A stretch of DNA of 64,000 nt from Prevotella sp. MGM2 (GCF_002933955.1 NZ_BEWW01000243.1:1-64000); one strand, 5' to 3'. Counted from the first letter of the stretch, positions 27,748 to 36,911 are shown. Notes: a model not told the origin generated them from the sequence alone. Numbers and translations: made by a program.

Positions 27748-28329
27748 TTATCTTTCTATTTTTAAAGGACTTGTCCTGCGGCATATCAGGCCGATGACAA
27801 GCGAAAATACCGGAGCAGACAGCACAGTGATATAAATGATCAGTCCGGCATAATTGGCTGCAGAAATACCACGCATTCCTGCAACAAGTTCTTCAGGGGT
27901 AAGAACACTGCCATCGGGCATGGTGAGAGGAAAACCGTTACGGCTAAGTTCTTCAACCACTTGTGGCTGTTTGAGCATTTGTTCGTAAACATCAAACACA
28001 TATCCGTGGTCGAAATAGGATAAATACACAAAGACTCCGGCTGCAATCCACAATGCGGCATAAATCCCCATCATCAATGAGAAAACAAAACCTCTTCCTA
28101 ACGTAAAAACTTCACTCTTCAAGGTCACATTACGTCTGAAACGCAGCGCCAGCAAAGTTGCCACTACAGGACTTCCTATAAACATCAGTGTATTAACAAC
28201 CGATAGAAACGTTTGTGAAAACGAAAGAATCATTATGAACAAATTCAACAATCCCCATCCACCGAGCAACAGACCATACTGCATGGCAAAGGCATTAGTC
28301 TGCCTGAAATTATTAACGGTTCTTTCCAT
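27748..28329 (-). CDS. DUF4199 membrane protein
   Basis: A 193-residue integral membrane protein with four predicted helices (about 17-35, 43-62, 76-98, 150-180). The hydrophobic layout and its position directly upstream of a GT2 glycosyltransferase match DUF4199 proteins of Bacteroidetes. Function is unknown; the conserved pairing suggests help in membrane glycosylation. It is the first gene of a reverse-strand run that may extend to the Crp-like gene. Confidence 0.8.
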   Translation of the reverse strand: MERTVNNFRQTNAFAMQYGLLLGGWGLLNLFIMILSFSQTFLSVVNTLMFIGSPVVATLLALRFRRNVTLKSEVFTLGRGFVFSLMMGIYAALWIAAGVFVYLSYFDHGYVFDVYEQMLKQPQVVEELSRNGFPLTMPDGSVLTPEELVAGMRGISAANYAGLIIYITVLSAPVFSLVIGLICRRTSPLKIER

Positions 28330-28510
28330 TTAATTGTTTTATTGTATTCAAATGCAAAGATAGTGCAAATGAGTGAAGAGGAAAAATAAACCCTTTTGTT
28401 TTTCCTCTACATTATGGCAACAAACCTTGATTTCTTTTCCATAACAACAAGTATTGCCTATTGATTCACACTCTAATTTAGATTTTATAAACAAAAAAAC
28501 ATAACTTCCG

Positions 28511-28770
28511 TACTTTAACACTTCTTGCTTTTACCAAAAAAATGTCGTATACTTGTATAGTATTGTAGGGAGGTTCATCGAACTTCCCTTTTTAATATAA
28601 TGAAACGTGCAATTAAGGGGAGGAAAGTCTGTATTGCCGTAAAAAATCCAAGTATTCTAATTTTTACAAGCCGTATTCTTGTTTTTTTGCTCCCTAATAT
28701 CTGAATAAGAAGATATATCTATACCGTTTTTTACAAGTTTGTTTTACCAACAAAGGTTAAAAGTGTTAAA
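28511..28770 (+). repeat. dispersed promoter-hairpin element, copy C
   Basis: Forward copy, antisense to both flanking genes. TTG at 28525-28527 and TATACTTG at 28548-28555 are 20 nt apart. The hairpin at 28567-28589 (AGGGAGGTTC / GAACTTCCCT with one wobble) is followed directly by TTTTT, a textbook terminator. GTATTGCCGTAAAAAATCCA lies at 28631-28650 and the distal AAAGGTTAAAAGTGTTAA ends at about 28770. This is the least conserved full-length promoter block. It accounts for most of the 494 bp gap between DUF4199 and the sugar kinase. Confidence 0.8.
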
Positions 28771-28823
28771 TATTAAACGGTTTTCTATCCCTAAAAAATA
28801 CTAATATGTCTTAAATTCGGTAT

Positions 28824-29651
28824 TTAAATATTTCTCCATCTTTCCAGAGGTTCCCGTATTATTCGTCCGATATTCACATTATTGTGACAAGCGGCCTCTT
28901 GCAAAGAGTTCTGAAAAAAATAGGCGATACTTCCCACAAAATGAACAGGAAGTTCCGGATGATGATAAGCTAAAATATTACGCTTGAAAAAACTATCAAA
29001 GGCACTGAAAAGCAATTGTTGTATTTCCGGATGAGACTCGTGTTTTTTTAGAAATGGGGTAAAACTGGCTAAATAGCGGTTAGGCAGTGGCTCACGATAT
29101 ACCCGCTGCAAGACCTCATCTACAGTCAGACTATAAACCGCTCTAAAATCTTCTGCCAATTCCTCAGAAAGCAAATGCTTGTAAATATTAGCCAAAAGAA
29201 CTTTTCCTAAAAAAGCGCCACTTCCTTCATCTCCCAAAATATATCCTAAAGGAGAGATATTGTTCACGATTTCGGTTCCGTCAAATAAACAACTATTGGC
29301 ACCGGTGCCAAGAATACAGGCTATAGCTGCTTCATGCCCACAAAGAGCGCGGGCAGCACACAACATGTCGGAAGCCACTTCTATATTTGCTCCGGAAAAA
29401 TGACGGGACAGGATGGCATGTACCATCTGTCCTTGTTTGGAACGGCAACCGGCACCATAAAAACGTATGTCGGACAGAAAACCATTGAGGGGAATTTGCG
29501 GAAGAAGCTCGTCCCTTATGACTGATTCTATAAATTCTTCCGATTGTATGAAAGGATTGATACCTTGCGTACGGCAAGAAGCTACAACAAAATCCTTATC
29601 GGTCAGAAGCCAATCAGTTTTTGTACTGCCACTGTCAGATATAAGTTTCAT
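28824..29651 (-). CDS. BadF/BadG-type sugar kinase (N-acetylglucosamine kinase-like)
   Basis: ASKHA-fold kinase; the 275-residue form matches the bacterial N-acetylglucosamine kinase-like group. Phosphate-1 loop DSGSTKTDWLL (about 6-16), FYGAGCRS, the phosphate-2 region ILGTGANSCLFDG and GYILGDEGSGAFLGK are all present. It would phosphorylate GlcNAc or a related sugar in the cytosol. It overlaps the 5-formyl-THF cyclo-ligase gene by 17 nt and is the last gene of a four-gene reverse operon. Substrate is inferred; an anhydro-sugar is a possible alternative. Confidence 0.83.
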   Translation of the reverse strand: MKLISDSGSTKTDWLLTDKDFVVASCRTQGINPFIQSEEFIESVIRDELLPQIPLNGFLSDIRFYGAGCRSKQGQMVHAILSRHFSGANIEVASDMLCAARALCGHEAAIACILGTGANSCLFDGTEIVNNISPLGYILGDEGSGAFLGKVLLANIYKHLLSEELAEDFRAVYSLTVDEVLQRVYREPLPNRYLASFTPFLKKHESHPEIQQLLFSAFDSFFKRNILAYHHPELPVHFVGSIAYFFQNSLQEAACHNNVNIGRIIREPLERWRNI

Positions 29652-30207
29652 TTTGAACAGAAAAAAAGTTTACTTGAAAAATTTCATCCATTAGGATGTC
29701 GTGTGTCGAGTGGGGGATAGTTTCAAAAAGCTGATAAGGAAAGGCTAATCCTATTTTATACACACACGCAAATGCAGGATGGGCAAGCAGACGGTCATAA
29801 AAACCTTTTCCTCGCCCCAGACGATGTTTGTCAACATCAAAGGCCATACCGGGAATGATGGCCAAATCAATATCATCGTATGCAACTAGATCCTGTCCTT
29901 GCGGCTCCATAATCCGAAAGGCACCTTCTTTCAAATATTCAGGTCCTTTGTAAAGCCTTAATCGGAGATTCTTTCCTTCACAAACGGGTAAATATATATT
30001 TTTCTTATCACACCATTTATCAATGAAGCGATGGGTTGAAGGCTCATCCGGCAACGAATGAAACAGCAACACGATTTTAGCGGCCTGAAAGCGCGGGTGT
30101 TTTTCCAAATGCGCCATCATTTTTTCAGAATAAGCTTGTCGTTCCAAGGGGGAATATTGCAGATGACGTTCTTTTATGTATCGGCGCATTATCGCTTTGG
30201 AGAACAT
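29635..30207 (-). CDS. 5-formyltetrahydrofolate cyclo-ligase
   Basis: ATP-dependent conversion of 5-formyl-THF to 5,10-methenyl-THF in one-carbon metabolism. 190 residues with the N-terminal basic helix (RRYIKERHLQYS), a substrate region around EPSTHRF, and the ATP-binding signature RLGRGKGFYDRLL. Length is typical. It overlaps the S41 protease gene by 19 nt upstream and the sugar kinase by 17 nt downstream, indicating translational coupling. Confidence 0.92.
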   Translation of the reverse strand: MFSKAIMRRYIKERHLQYSPLERQAYSEKMMAHLEKHPRFQAAKIVLLFHSLPDEPSTHRFIDKWCDKKNIYLPVCEGKNLRLRLYKGPEYLKEGAFRIMEPQGQDLVAYDDIDLAIIPGMAFDVDKHRLGRGKGFYDRLLAHPAFACVYKIGLAFPYQLFETIPHSTHDILMDEIFQVNFFSVQNETYI

Positions 30208-31925
30208 ATAGCCAAGTTTGATGAATGAGGAATAAAATCGTTCATTCTGATATTCTTATCGTTTGGGGGACATTTCATCATAAGGAAAGCGACTTTCTTT
30301 TCCTTTACAGGGGCTATCGGAAAGGACTGATTATTTCTGAAAAGTTCCAAAGCCTTTATAACAGCCGGATCAGTGTCATTGGCGTAATGAGTGGCAGCGG
30401 CTACTCCCATAACATCATTGATGATACCGGTTAACAAATGTTCGACAAAAAGATGATGCGCCTCCTTTATCATACGGTTTCGACGTTTCAAACCATTTTG
30501 AGAAGCAAAAAGTACAAAGGATTCCACGACATTTTGCTTTTCTATATATTTGACCAAATCCGACAATGATTCGCATTCATTAAGTTTCTCACGATGCTTG
30601 TCAGTGAAAATGTAAGCATATTCATTAATCATACCCGATAAATAAGCCTCTCTAAAGTAGGAGTTCATACCGGTTGTATCACGTGCGATGAATACATCGG
30701 GAATGATGCCGCCTCCACCATAAACAACACGCCCGATACGGGTATGATATTTGGTACCTGAAGGCTTGATACTGTCGCTCGAGAAGTACTCGCCGTGCTC
30801 GGCACGGGTTATAAGATCTTGCTGATAATCCTCTTCATCTCCAGGAGTATAGGGCTTTTGCAAACAACGTCCTGAAGGGGTATAATAGCGAGCCTTTGTT
30901 AGACGGAGCATTGAACCGTCATTAAATTCGATTGGTATCTGTACCAGTCCTTTGCCAAAAGTGCGACGCCCTATAACCATACCACGGTCATTGTCCTGTA
31001 TCGCTCCTGCTAAAATTTCACTGGCTGATGCTGAAACTTCATCCACCAATATGGCTAACGGCATTGTCTGATAGGCTCCATTACCGTCGCTGGTAAATTC
31101 TTCCCGCGGCGATTTGCGCCCTTTAGTATAAACTATCAGTCTTTTTTTAGGCAAAAATTCATTGGCAATCTGCACTGCAGGAGTCATATAGCCTCCTAAA
31201 TTCCCGCGCAAGTCTATAATGAGATTTTTTAATCCCTCACTGTTCAACGTTGCCAAAGCCGCTAAAAATTCAGCATAAGTGGTATCACCAAAACTATTGA
31301 TTCGAACATATCCGGTAGTCTTATCTATCATATATACAGCATCAATACTTTTTACGGGAACATCACCGCGTATAATGCTGATATTCTTGATATCCCGTTG
31401 ACCGGCACGGGTAATTCCAAGACGAACCGTTGTACCGCTTTTCCCTTTAAGACGTTTCATGGTCTCATCATTATTGACTTTCTTACCAACATAGGTGGTA
31501 CCATCAATAGAGACAATTCGATCTCCGGCTTGTACACCTGCACTTTCAGAGGGGCCGCCTTCAATTACACGTATAACACGTACAGTATCACGATAAATCA
31601 TGAATTGTATACCAATACCAGAAAAACTTCCTCTAAGATCTTGCATGGACGTTTCCACTTCTTTTGCTGGAATATAAACGGAATGAGGATCTAATTTCTT
31701 TAATATTTCCGGTAATGACTCTTCTATAAGTTTATTGAGATCTACCTTATCAACATATTGGTCATCAACAATATGAAGCAGACTATTAAGTTTATCGCTC
31801 GAATTGATAATATTAAGTCGATTACCTGAAAAATGATTAGCATAAAAAGTTCCGACAGCAATACCAGCCACAATACCGAGAGCTACAAGAAGTGGCATGA
31901 AACGGGAGGTTCTATTATTATTCAT
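30189..31925 (-). CDS. S41 carboxy-terminal processing protease
   Basis: Periplasmic serine protease with Ser-Lys dyad. The 578-residue protein has an N-terminal membrane anchor (about 9-30), a helical region, a PDZ domain (about 85-175; GSFSGIGIQFMIY and AGVQAGDRIVSIDG), and the S41 core: LRGNLGGYMTPAV, the nucleophile in SASASEILAGA (Ser about 299) and the lysine in GRRTFGKGLVQ. The C-terminus runs 19 nt into the next gene. It lies 42 nt downstream of the M3-deaminase fusion gene. Confidence 0.95.
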   Translation of the reverse strand: MNNNRTSRFMPLLVALGIVAGIAVGTFYANHFSGNRLNIINSSDKLNSLLHIVDDQYVDKVDLNKLIEESLPEILKKLDPHSVYIPAKEVETSMQDLRGSFSGIGIQFMIYRDTVRVIRVIEGGPSESAGVQAGDRIVSIDGTTYVGKKVNNDETMKRLKGKSGTTVRLGITRAGQRDIKNISIIRGDVPVKSIDAVYMIDKTTGYVRINSFGDTTYAEFLAALATLNSEGLKNLIIDLRGNLGGYMTPAVQIANEFLPKKRLIVYTKGRKSPREEFTSDGNGAYQTMPLAILVDEVSASASEILAGAIQDNDRGMVIGRRTFGKGLVQIPIEFNDGSMLRLTKARYYTPSGRCLQKPYTPGDEEDYQQDLITRAEHGEYFSSDSIKPSGTKYHTRIGRVVYGGGGIIPDVFIARDTTGMNSYFREAYLSGMINEYAYIFTDKHREKLNECESLSDLVKYIEKQNVVESFVLFASQNGLKRRNRMIKEAHHLFVEHLLTGIINDVMGVAAATHYANDTDPAVIKALELFRNNQSFPIAPVKEKKVAFLMMKCPPNDKNIRMNDFIPHSSNLAICSPKR

Positions 31926-31967
31926 TATTTTAGCCTCAATATTTTTTCTGTTTTTTAAGCTATAAAA

Positions 31968-34454
31968 TTATTTCGATTCAACGGAATAAGGCAGAAAAAG
32001 AACCTCGATACTTGCACGCTTAAGGAGGTCTATACCATCAGAAAGCCGATAAGGGCGAGCGTAAACCACACGTTTTATTCCCGACTGAATGATAAGTTTA
32101 CTACATTCTATGCAAGGTGCATCTGTGACATAAAGGGTTGCGCCGTCCGCATTATTATTAGAACGAGCAATTTTTGTAATGGCATTAGCCTCAGCATGAA
32201 GTACATAAGATTTTGTAAGGCCAGATGTATCCTCACAAATATTTTCAAATCCGGCAGGAGTTCCGTTGTAGCCGTCACTGATTATCATTTTATCTTTAAC
32301 AATCAGTGCCCCCACCTGACGCCGTTGACAATATGAATTCTCTGCCCATATATGAGCCATACGTAAATATCGGCAATCAAGTTCGTGATTTTTACGAAAT
32401 GCCGCGATTTCTTCAGGATCAACAGGAATACCGCTACGGCGAAGCAAAGCCTCTATACCTGGAAGTTGTCCTCGAAAAGCTTTATAAAGTTCCATAGGCG
32501 GGCGCGTTCCACCTTGTGACAAAATATTCTTACGAAAAGAATGTGCTGTCTCTTGATTTAGAATACCTTTCTCTTTGAAAAGACTAAAGGCATCAGCTTC
32601 AAGAACTTCAGCCCATTTATAACTGTAATATCCAGCAGAATAACCGCCAGACATTATATGACTAAATTGAACAGTCATACAAGTTTCTGGAGGTGCAGGC
32701 AACATAACAACCTCTTTCCAAGCATGGTGCTCAAAATCTTTAACACTGGCCGTCATTGGCTTTTGCAGCCTATAAAGTGCCAGATCCAACAAACCAAAAG
32801 AAACTTGTCGCAGACATGCATATCCGGAATCTGCGTTGCGACTTTCCACAACACGTTCTATCAGTTCATCAGGAATAATTTCACCTGTCTTATAATGACA
32901 AGCAAAAGTGCGCAAAAATTCTTTCTCAACAGCAAAGTTCTCCATGATTTGTGAAGGTAACTCCACAAAATCCCACATAACATTCGTCCCACTCAATGAA
33001 CGATAACGTGTCATGGCAAATAATCCGTGAAGAGCATGTCCAAACTCATGAAGCAATGTCTCAACTTCCCCCATCGACAACAATGAAGGAATGTCGCCTG
33101 CCGGTTTGGTAAGATTGGCTGCAACGACGATATGCGGTCTATCAGAGTAATCCCATTCTTCTTTGAAATTGGTCATCCAAGCTCCACCTTGTTTATTTGA
33201 ACGAGGATAAAGGTCCATATAAAGAACTCCCAAAAACGTTCCGTCAAGATCATTGACGTCATAAACTTTTACATCGGAATGGTAAACGGGAATTTCCTCG
33301 TTCAATTTAAATGTGATGTTATAGAGATGACTAGCTAACGAGAAAACTCCCTCTATAACTTTTTCTAATTGAAAATAAGGACGTAATATCTCTGAGTCTA
33401 ATCCATGGCGTTCTTTATTCAGCAAATGTGCGTAATAAGCATAATCCCATGGTTGAATTTGAAAATCCTTCCCATCCAATTGACGAGCCAAAGCCTTAAT
33501 CTCGTCCAATTCCACCTCTGCCTTAGGTTTGAAATAGTTCAACAGATCATGCAGCAAACCATCTACAGTCTCTACATTTTCAGCCATCCGACGCTTCAGC
33601 ACAAAATCGGCATAGGTTTCATAGCCCAACAACTGAGCCTTTTTCCGCCTCAAGTCAACTATTTCACGTACTACCTCATTATTGTCGTATTCATTGCTAT
33701 GATTACATTTTGTATTCTGTGCCAAATACAATTTACAACGCAAATCGCGATGTTTGGAATAAGTCATGAAAGGCCCGTAACTTGGAGCGTGCAGCGTTAT
33801 AACCCATCCGGAAAGGCCACGTTCTTCTGCCGCCTCTCCCGCTTGCAATATTACTCTCTCCGGCAATCCTTCAAGTTGTTTTTCATCAGTCAGATGAAGT
33901 ATAAAATCATTCGTTTCTTTAAGTACATTCTGTGAAAACTTGAGAGTTAAAGCAGAAAGTTGTTCGGATATTTTTGAGAACCGATCTGCTTTCTCCTTAC
34001 TTAATGTTGCACCTGAACTTTCGAATTTTTCATATGTTTTAGACAGCAGCATACGCTCTTCCGCATTTCGCTCCTGTGAAAAATCCTCATACACGGCTTT
34101 CACGCGCTTAAACAGAACAGCATTATGCATAATACGCATTTCGTGAGCAGACAAATGCGGTGCCATCTCTTGTGCCAATGCTTCAAGTTCATCATCTGTA
34201 TTGAGACCAAGCATTGTATAGAGATACGTTGTAGCACGATCCAGCAAGGCTCCAGCTGCTTCAAATTGCACTATAGTATTTTCAAAAGTCGGAGTTTCAG
34301 CCTGAGTAATTATAGCGTTAATTTCCTCATCCTCAAGACGCATTCCTTCTATTATCCCTTCTCGTATGGCATCAGGGGAAATCTTCTGGTTAAAAGGGAA
34401 AGTATGGTGTGGCGTATCATATTGCCCGGAAAAAAGTTCTATTGCATTCATCAT
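31968..34454 (-). CDS. M3 metallopeptidase (Dcp-like) fused to dCMP deaminase
   Basis: One uninterrupted frame encodes two unrelated enzymes. Residues 1 to about 680 are a full peptidyl-dipeptidase/oligopeptidase of family M3 with zinc motif HEFGH (469-473) and the conserved GTNVMWDFVELPSQ and HIMSGGYSAGYYSYKW. Residues 690-828 are a complete deoxycytidylate deaminase: RYLRMAHIWAENSYCQRR, zinc ligands H753 in HAEANAI and C781/C784 in PCIEC. The join (RRSGIPVDPEEIAAFRKNHE) has almost no linker. An ATG at 34493 is unlikely, as it overlaps the -7 element; ATGATG at 34454/34451 is used. It is the first gene of the operon with S41, cyclo-ligase and sugar kinase. Confidence 0.9.
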   Translation of the reverse strand: MMNAIELFSGQYDTPHHTFPFNQKISPDAIREGIIEGMRLEDEEINAIITQAETPTFENTIVQFEAAGALLDRATTYLYTMLGLNTDDELEALAQEMAPHLSAHEMRIMHNAVLFKRVKAVYEDFSQERNAEERMLLSKTYEKFESSGATLSKEKADRFSKISEQLSALTLKFSQNVLKETNDFILHLTDEKQLEGLPERVILQAGEAAEERGLSGWVITLHAPSYGPFMTYSKHRDLRCKLYLAQNTKCNHSNEYDNNEVVREIVDLRRKKAQLLGYETYADFVLKRRMAENVETVDGLLHDLLNYFKPKAEVELDEIKALARQLDGKDFQIQPWDYAYYAHLLNKERHGLDSEILRPYFQLEKVIEGVFSLASHLYNITFKLNEEIPVYHSDVKVYDVNDLDGTFLGVLYMDLYPRSNKQGGAWMTNFKEEWDYSDRPHIVVAANLTKPAGDIPSLLSMGEVETLLHEFGHALHGLFAMTRYRSLSGTNVMWDFVELPSQIMENFAVEKEFLRTFACHYKTGEIIPDELIERVVESRNADSGYACLRQVSFGLLDLALYRLQKPMTASVKDFEHHAWKEVVMLPAPPETCMTVQFSHIMSGGYSAGYYSYKWAEVLEADAFSLFKEKGILNQETAHSFRKNILSQGGTRPPMELYKAFRGQLPGIEALLRRSGIPVDPEEIAAFRKNHELDCRYLRMAHIWAENSYCQRRQVGALIVKDKMIISDGYNGTPAGFENICEDTSGLTKSYVLHAEANAITKIARSNNNADGATLYVTDAPCIECSKLIIQSGIKRVVYARPYRLSDGIDLLKRASIEVLFLPYSVESK

Positions 34455-34482
34455 AATAGATTTCACTAGTTTTAAAAGTTCA

Positions 34483-34490
34483 CAAAGATA
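34483..34490 (-). promoter_or_regulatory. -7 element deciding the start of the M3-deaminase gene
   Basis: TATCTTTG on the reverse strand. The predicted transcription start is about 34476, downstream of the ATG at 34493, so translation should begin at 34454 or 34451. The -33 region is weak. Confidence 0.6.
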
Positions 34491-34587
34491 CACATTTAAT
34501 ATCAGTTTAAACCTAAAAACACCGCCAACAGTCGTATTAAATAATCAAAAAAAACTGCTCTTTCAAGATGATTTAAGAAAAGCAAAA

Positions 34588-34619
34588 TGGCCCCCGATAT
34601 CTTTGACTAGTGGGGACCA
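34588..34619 (-). terminator. mlaF-like gene terminator
   Basis: On the reverse strand TGGTCCCC pairs with GGGGGCCA (one G-U) around a 16 nt loop and is followed by TTTTGCTTTTCTT. It lies 28 nt after the ATPase stop codon and upstream of the M3-deaminase promoter. Confidence 0.6.
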
Positions 34620-34646
34620 TCCTGTTAACACTGCTCCTTTTCATAT

Positions 34647-35423
34647 TTAAGAACCATTGGAATGACTATGCTGCTCAGCGGCACGTACTTTCCGGAAAAG
34701 ATCTGAAGCAAAAATGAAATTATTCAGTTTTTCATTATTTGAATCAAAAACCTCTTCTTTACTCCCTTCCCACTCATTACGGCCATCATATATATATAAG
34801 ATATGTTCACCAATGCCCATTACCGAATTCATATCATGAGTATTGATGACTGTTGTCATACCATACTCTTTAGTAATGTCATGAATCAGTTCATCTATAA
34901 CAAGCGAGGTCTTAGGGTCGAGTCCGGAATTAGGCTCATCACAAAACAAATATTTCGGATTGAGAACAATGGCCCGCGCAATGGCAACACGTTTCTGCAT
35001 ACCACCTGATATTTCCCCTGGAAATTTATTTTCGGCTTCAAGCAAATTGACACGGTCGAGGCAAAGACGGGCACGTCGCAACCGCTCCTTAGCGCTAAGG
35101 CTGGAAAACATATCTAAAGGAAAAAGCACATTATCAAGTACGCTCATAGAGTCAAACAATGCCGCACTCTGAAATATCATTCCCATTTCACGTCGGATTG
35201 ATGTGCGTTCTTGTTTGCTCATCCCCACGAAACTCCGTCCATCATAGAGGATATCTCCACTTGTAGGTTCGAAAAGCCCCACTATACATTTCATAAGGAC
35301 AGTTTTGCCCGAGCCGCTTTGGCCGATAATCAAATTGGTAACACCGGCATTAAAAGTAGTGCTGATATCGCGCAACACACTTTTTGTCCCAAAGTCCTTG
35401 TTAAGATGATTTATCTGTATCAT
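34647..35423 (-). CDS. MlaF-type ABC transporter ATPase
   Basis: ATPase subunit of a phospholipid-trafficking (Mla/Mce) ABC system at the inner membrane. 258 residues: Walker A GQSGSGKT (about 34-41), Q-loop, signature SGGMQKRVAIARAI, Walker B YLFCDEPNSGLDP and H-loop NTHDMNSV. The signature GGMQKR and the C-terminal EGSKEEVFDSNN are typical of the MlaF branch. It overlaps the permease gene by 4 nt (ATGA type), so the two are coupled. No MCE-domain gene follows. Confidence 0.88.
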   Translation of the reverse strand: MIQINHLNKDFGTKSVLRDISTTFNAGVTNLIIGQSGSGKTVLMKCIVGLFEPTSGDILYDGRSFVGMSKQERTSIRREMGMIFQSAALFDSMSVLDNVLFPLDMFSSLSAKERLRRARLCLDRVNLLEAENKFPGEISGGMQKRVAIARAIVLNPKYLFCDEPNSGLDPKTSLVIDELIHDITKEYGMTTVINTHDMNSVMGIGEHILYIYDGRNEWEGSKEEVFDSNNEKLNNFIFASDLFRKVRAAEQHSHSNGS

Positions 35424-36166
35424 GAGAGAAGTTGCGTAAGAAACATATCAGAAAAAAGAATAAGCATACTGCTTGAAACTACCGCATTCGTGCTAGCCTT
35501 GCCAACCTCAGTAGCACCGCCCTCCACAGTATATCCCCAAAAAGAGGAAACACTTGCTATGATAAAGGCGAAGAAAACAGACTTGATGGTCCCCATCCAG
35601 AAAAACCATTGATTAAAATCGTGCTGCATACCCGATGTAAGGTCCGTTGCGGTAATAATATGTCCGACATAGGCAGTGGCATAAGCGCCTATAATACCGC
35701 TCACCGTGCTGAAAATGACAAGAAAAGGGATCATTGTAACAAGCCCTAAAATCTTGGGCAGAATAAGGAAACTGGCAGAATTAACCCCCATGATTTCAAG
35801 AGCGTCAATTTGTTGCGTAGTTCGCATAGTTCCCAGTTCGGAAGCAATGTTCGACCCGACTTTACCGGCTAAAATCAGACACATGATGGAAGATGAAAAT
35901 TCCAAAAGCATAATTTCACGTGTCACATAGCCCGAAACCCATGTAGGCATCCAGGCACTTTGAATGTTGAGCTTTATCTGAATACAGATGACGGCTCCAA
36001 TAAAAAAGGAGATGAGAAGAACAATGCCAATTGACCCTGTTCCAAGGGTAGCCATTTCTTTAAAATATTGTTTAAAAAACATTCTCATGCGTTCAGGGCG
36101 GGAAAACGTACGCCCCATAAGTCTGAGATAATGTCCGAAAGTATTCAAACCGGAAAGTAAAATCAT
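35420..36166 (-). CDS. MlaE-type ABC transporter permease
   Basis: Integral membrane subunit of the lipid transporter. 248 residues with about five or six hydrophobic segments and MlaE-family landmarks: TLGTGSIGIVLLISFFIGAV, ASELGTMRTTQQIDALEIMG (the conserved EQxDAL-like loop) and ALATPR-like ILPKILGLVTMIP. A -7 element (36276-36283) lies about 110 nt upstream. With the ATPase it forms a two-gene unit. Confidence 0.88.
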   Translation of the reverse strand: MILLSGLNTFGHYLRLMGRTFSRPERMRMFFKQYFKEMATLGTGSIGIVLLISFFIGAVICIQIKLNIQSAWMPTWVSGYVTREIMLLEFSSSIMCLILAGKVGSNIASELGTMRTTQQIDALEIMGVNSASFLILPKILGLVTMIPFLVIFSTVSGIIGAYATAYVGHIITATDLTSGMQHDFNQWFFWMGTIKSVFFAFIIASVSSFWGYTVEGGATEVGKASTNAVVSSSMLILFSDMFLTQLLS

Positions 36167-36275
36167 AACACGGTTTATTATTATTGGATTACAATGAGCC
36201 GAATTATTCCGGCTGTGTCAGAAAACTCTCAAGAATGACCGAAACAAACAAAAGCTCAGCCAGACTTATTGTGTG

Positions 36276-36283
36276 CAAAGATA
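36276..36283 (-). promoter_or_regulatory. -7 element of the mlaE-like gene
   Basis: TATCTTTG on the reverse strand, about 110 nt upstream of the permease ATG; the -33 box is not clear. Confidence 0.5.
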
Positions 36284-36415
36284 GCACATTCAATCTAATC
36301 AACTATTGTTTTGGATAGAGATTTCACTTTATAGTTATCCCAAAGCCCATTTATTATTTCTTTCTATTACCAGAATTCTTACAGAATTACTCCTATCGTT
36401 TTGAGTCTCCTTTGA

Positions 36416-36697
36416 TTAACATATTTAACTTTCATACACATTAAACAGGAAAATTCTAGCACAAAACAACGAATAGATTTCACAAAAATAACTTTCAAAA
36501 GAAAAACATTACTTGAATTTTTAATTGCAATACAGGGAATTTAAATTGTAATACGGACTTTTTATCCGCATATTCCAAAGAAAAAACAAAGTTTTTACAA
36601 AGAAATAACAAAAAAAGCGGACAGTTATTTGTTAACCGTCCGCTTCGCTAATGCAAATATACAACATTTTTCAGCCAAAAGCAAATAGTGTTAAAAT
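36416..36697 (-). repeat. dispersed promoter-hairpin element, copy D
   Basis: Reverse copy, one of the best conserved. CAAA at 36682-36685 and CAAATATA at 36654-36661 (20 nt apart) are the complements of the -33 and -7 boxes. The hairpin at 36615-36645 (GCGGACGGTTA / TAACTGTCCGC) is followed on that strand by TTTTTTTG. Two direct CCGTATTAC/CTGTATTGC units lie at about 36515-36556, and the distal end TTAACATATTTAAC at 36416-36429. It lies in the 745 bp gap between divergent mlaE-like and lon. Confidence 0.88.
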
Positions 36698-36751
36698 CGC
36701 CTGAAGCCTTAAAAAGTAAAGAGCAATGGAAAATAATAAAGATAAAAAACG

Positions 36752-36759
36752 TAACTTTG
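36752..36759 (+). promoter_or_regulatory. possible sigma-70-type -7 element of lon
   Basis: TAACTTTG matches the primary-sigma consensus, about 150 nt upstream of the lon start; no good -33 TTTG was found. Confidence 0.4.
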
Positions 36760-36811
36760 TCACGAATTTGTGGAATAACAAAGTATTCTTACCGATGTCA
36801 CATGCTCAATT

Positions 36812-36827
36812 TGGTATGCTTTTTGCA
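36812..36827 (+). promoter_or_regulatory. sigma-54-like promoter upstream of lon
   Basis: TGGTATGCTTTTTGCA fits the RpoN consensus TGGYRYRN4TTGCA at every specified base, with GG and GC ten bases apart. Transcription would start near 36838, 74 nt before the lon ATG. A small palindrome (CACCATGGTG) lies just downstream of that point. Confidence 0.5.
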
Positions 36828-36911
36828 TAGCATTTCATGTTTTCTGCAATCACCATGGTGGTTACAGACGAATATCATAACATCGCTAACTTTAGTAGGC
36901 TAAATAACAAT

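Noticed and set aside
34455-34493. 13-codon N-terminal extension of the M3-deaminase gene
   Set aside because: The ATG at 34493 overlaps the -7 promoter element, so it would not be in the transcript.
36837-36911. 25-codon N-terminal extension of lon
   Set aside because: Begins at the predicted sigma-54 transcription start and encodes no conserved sequence.
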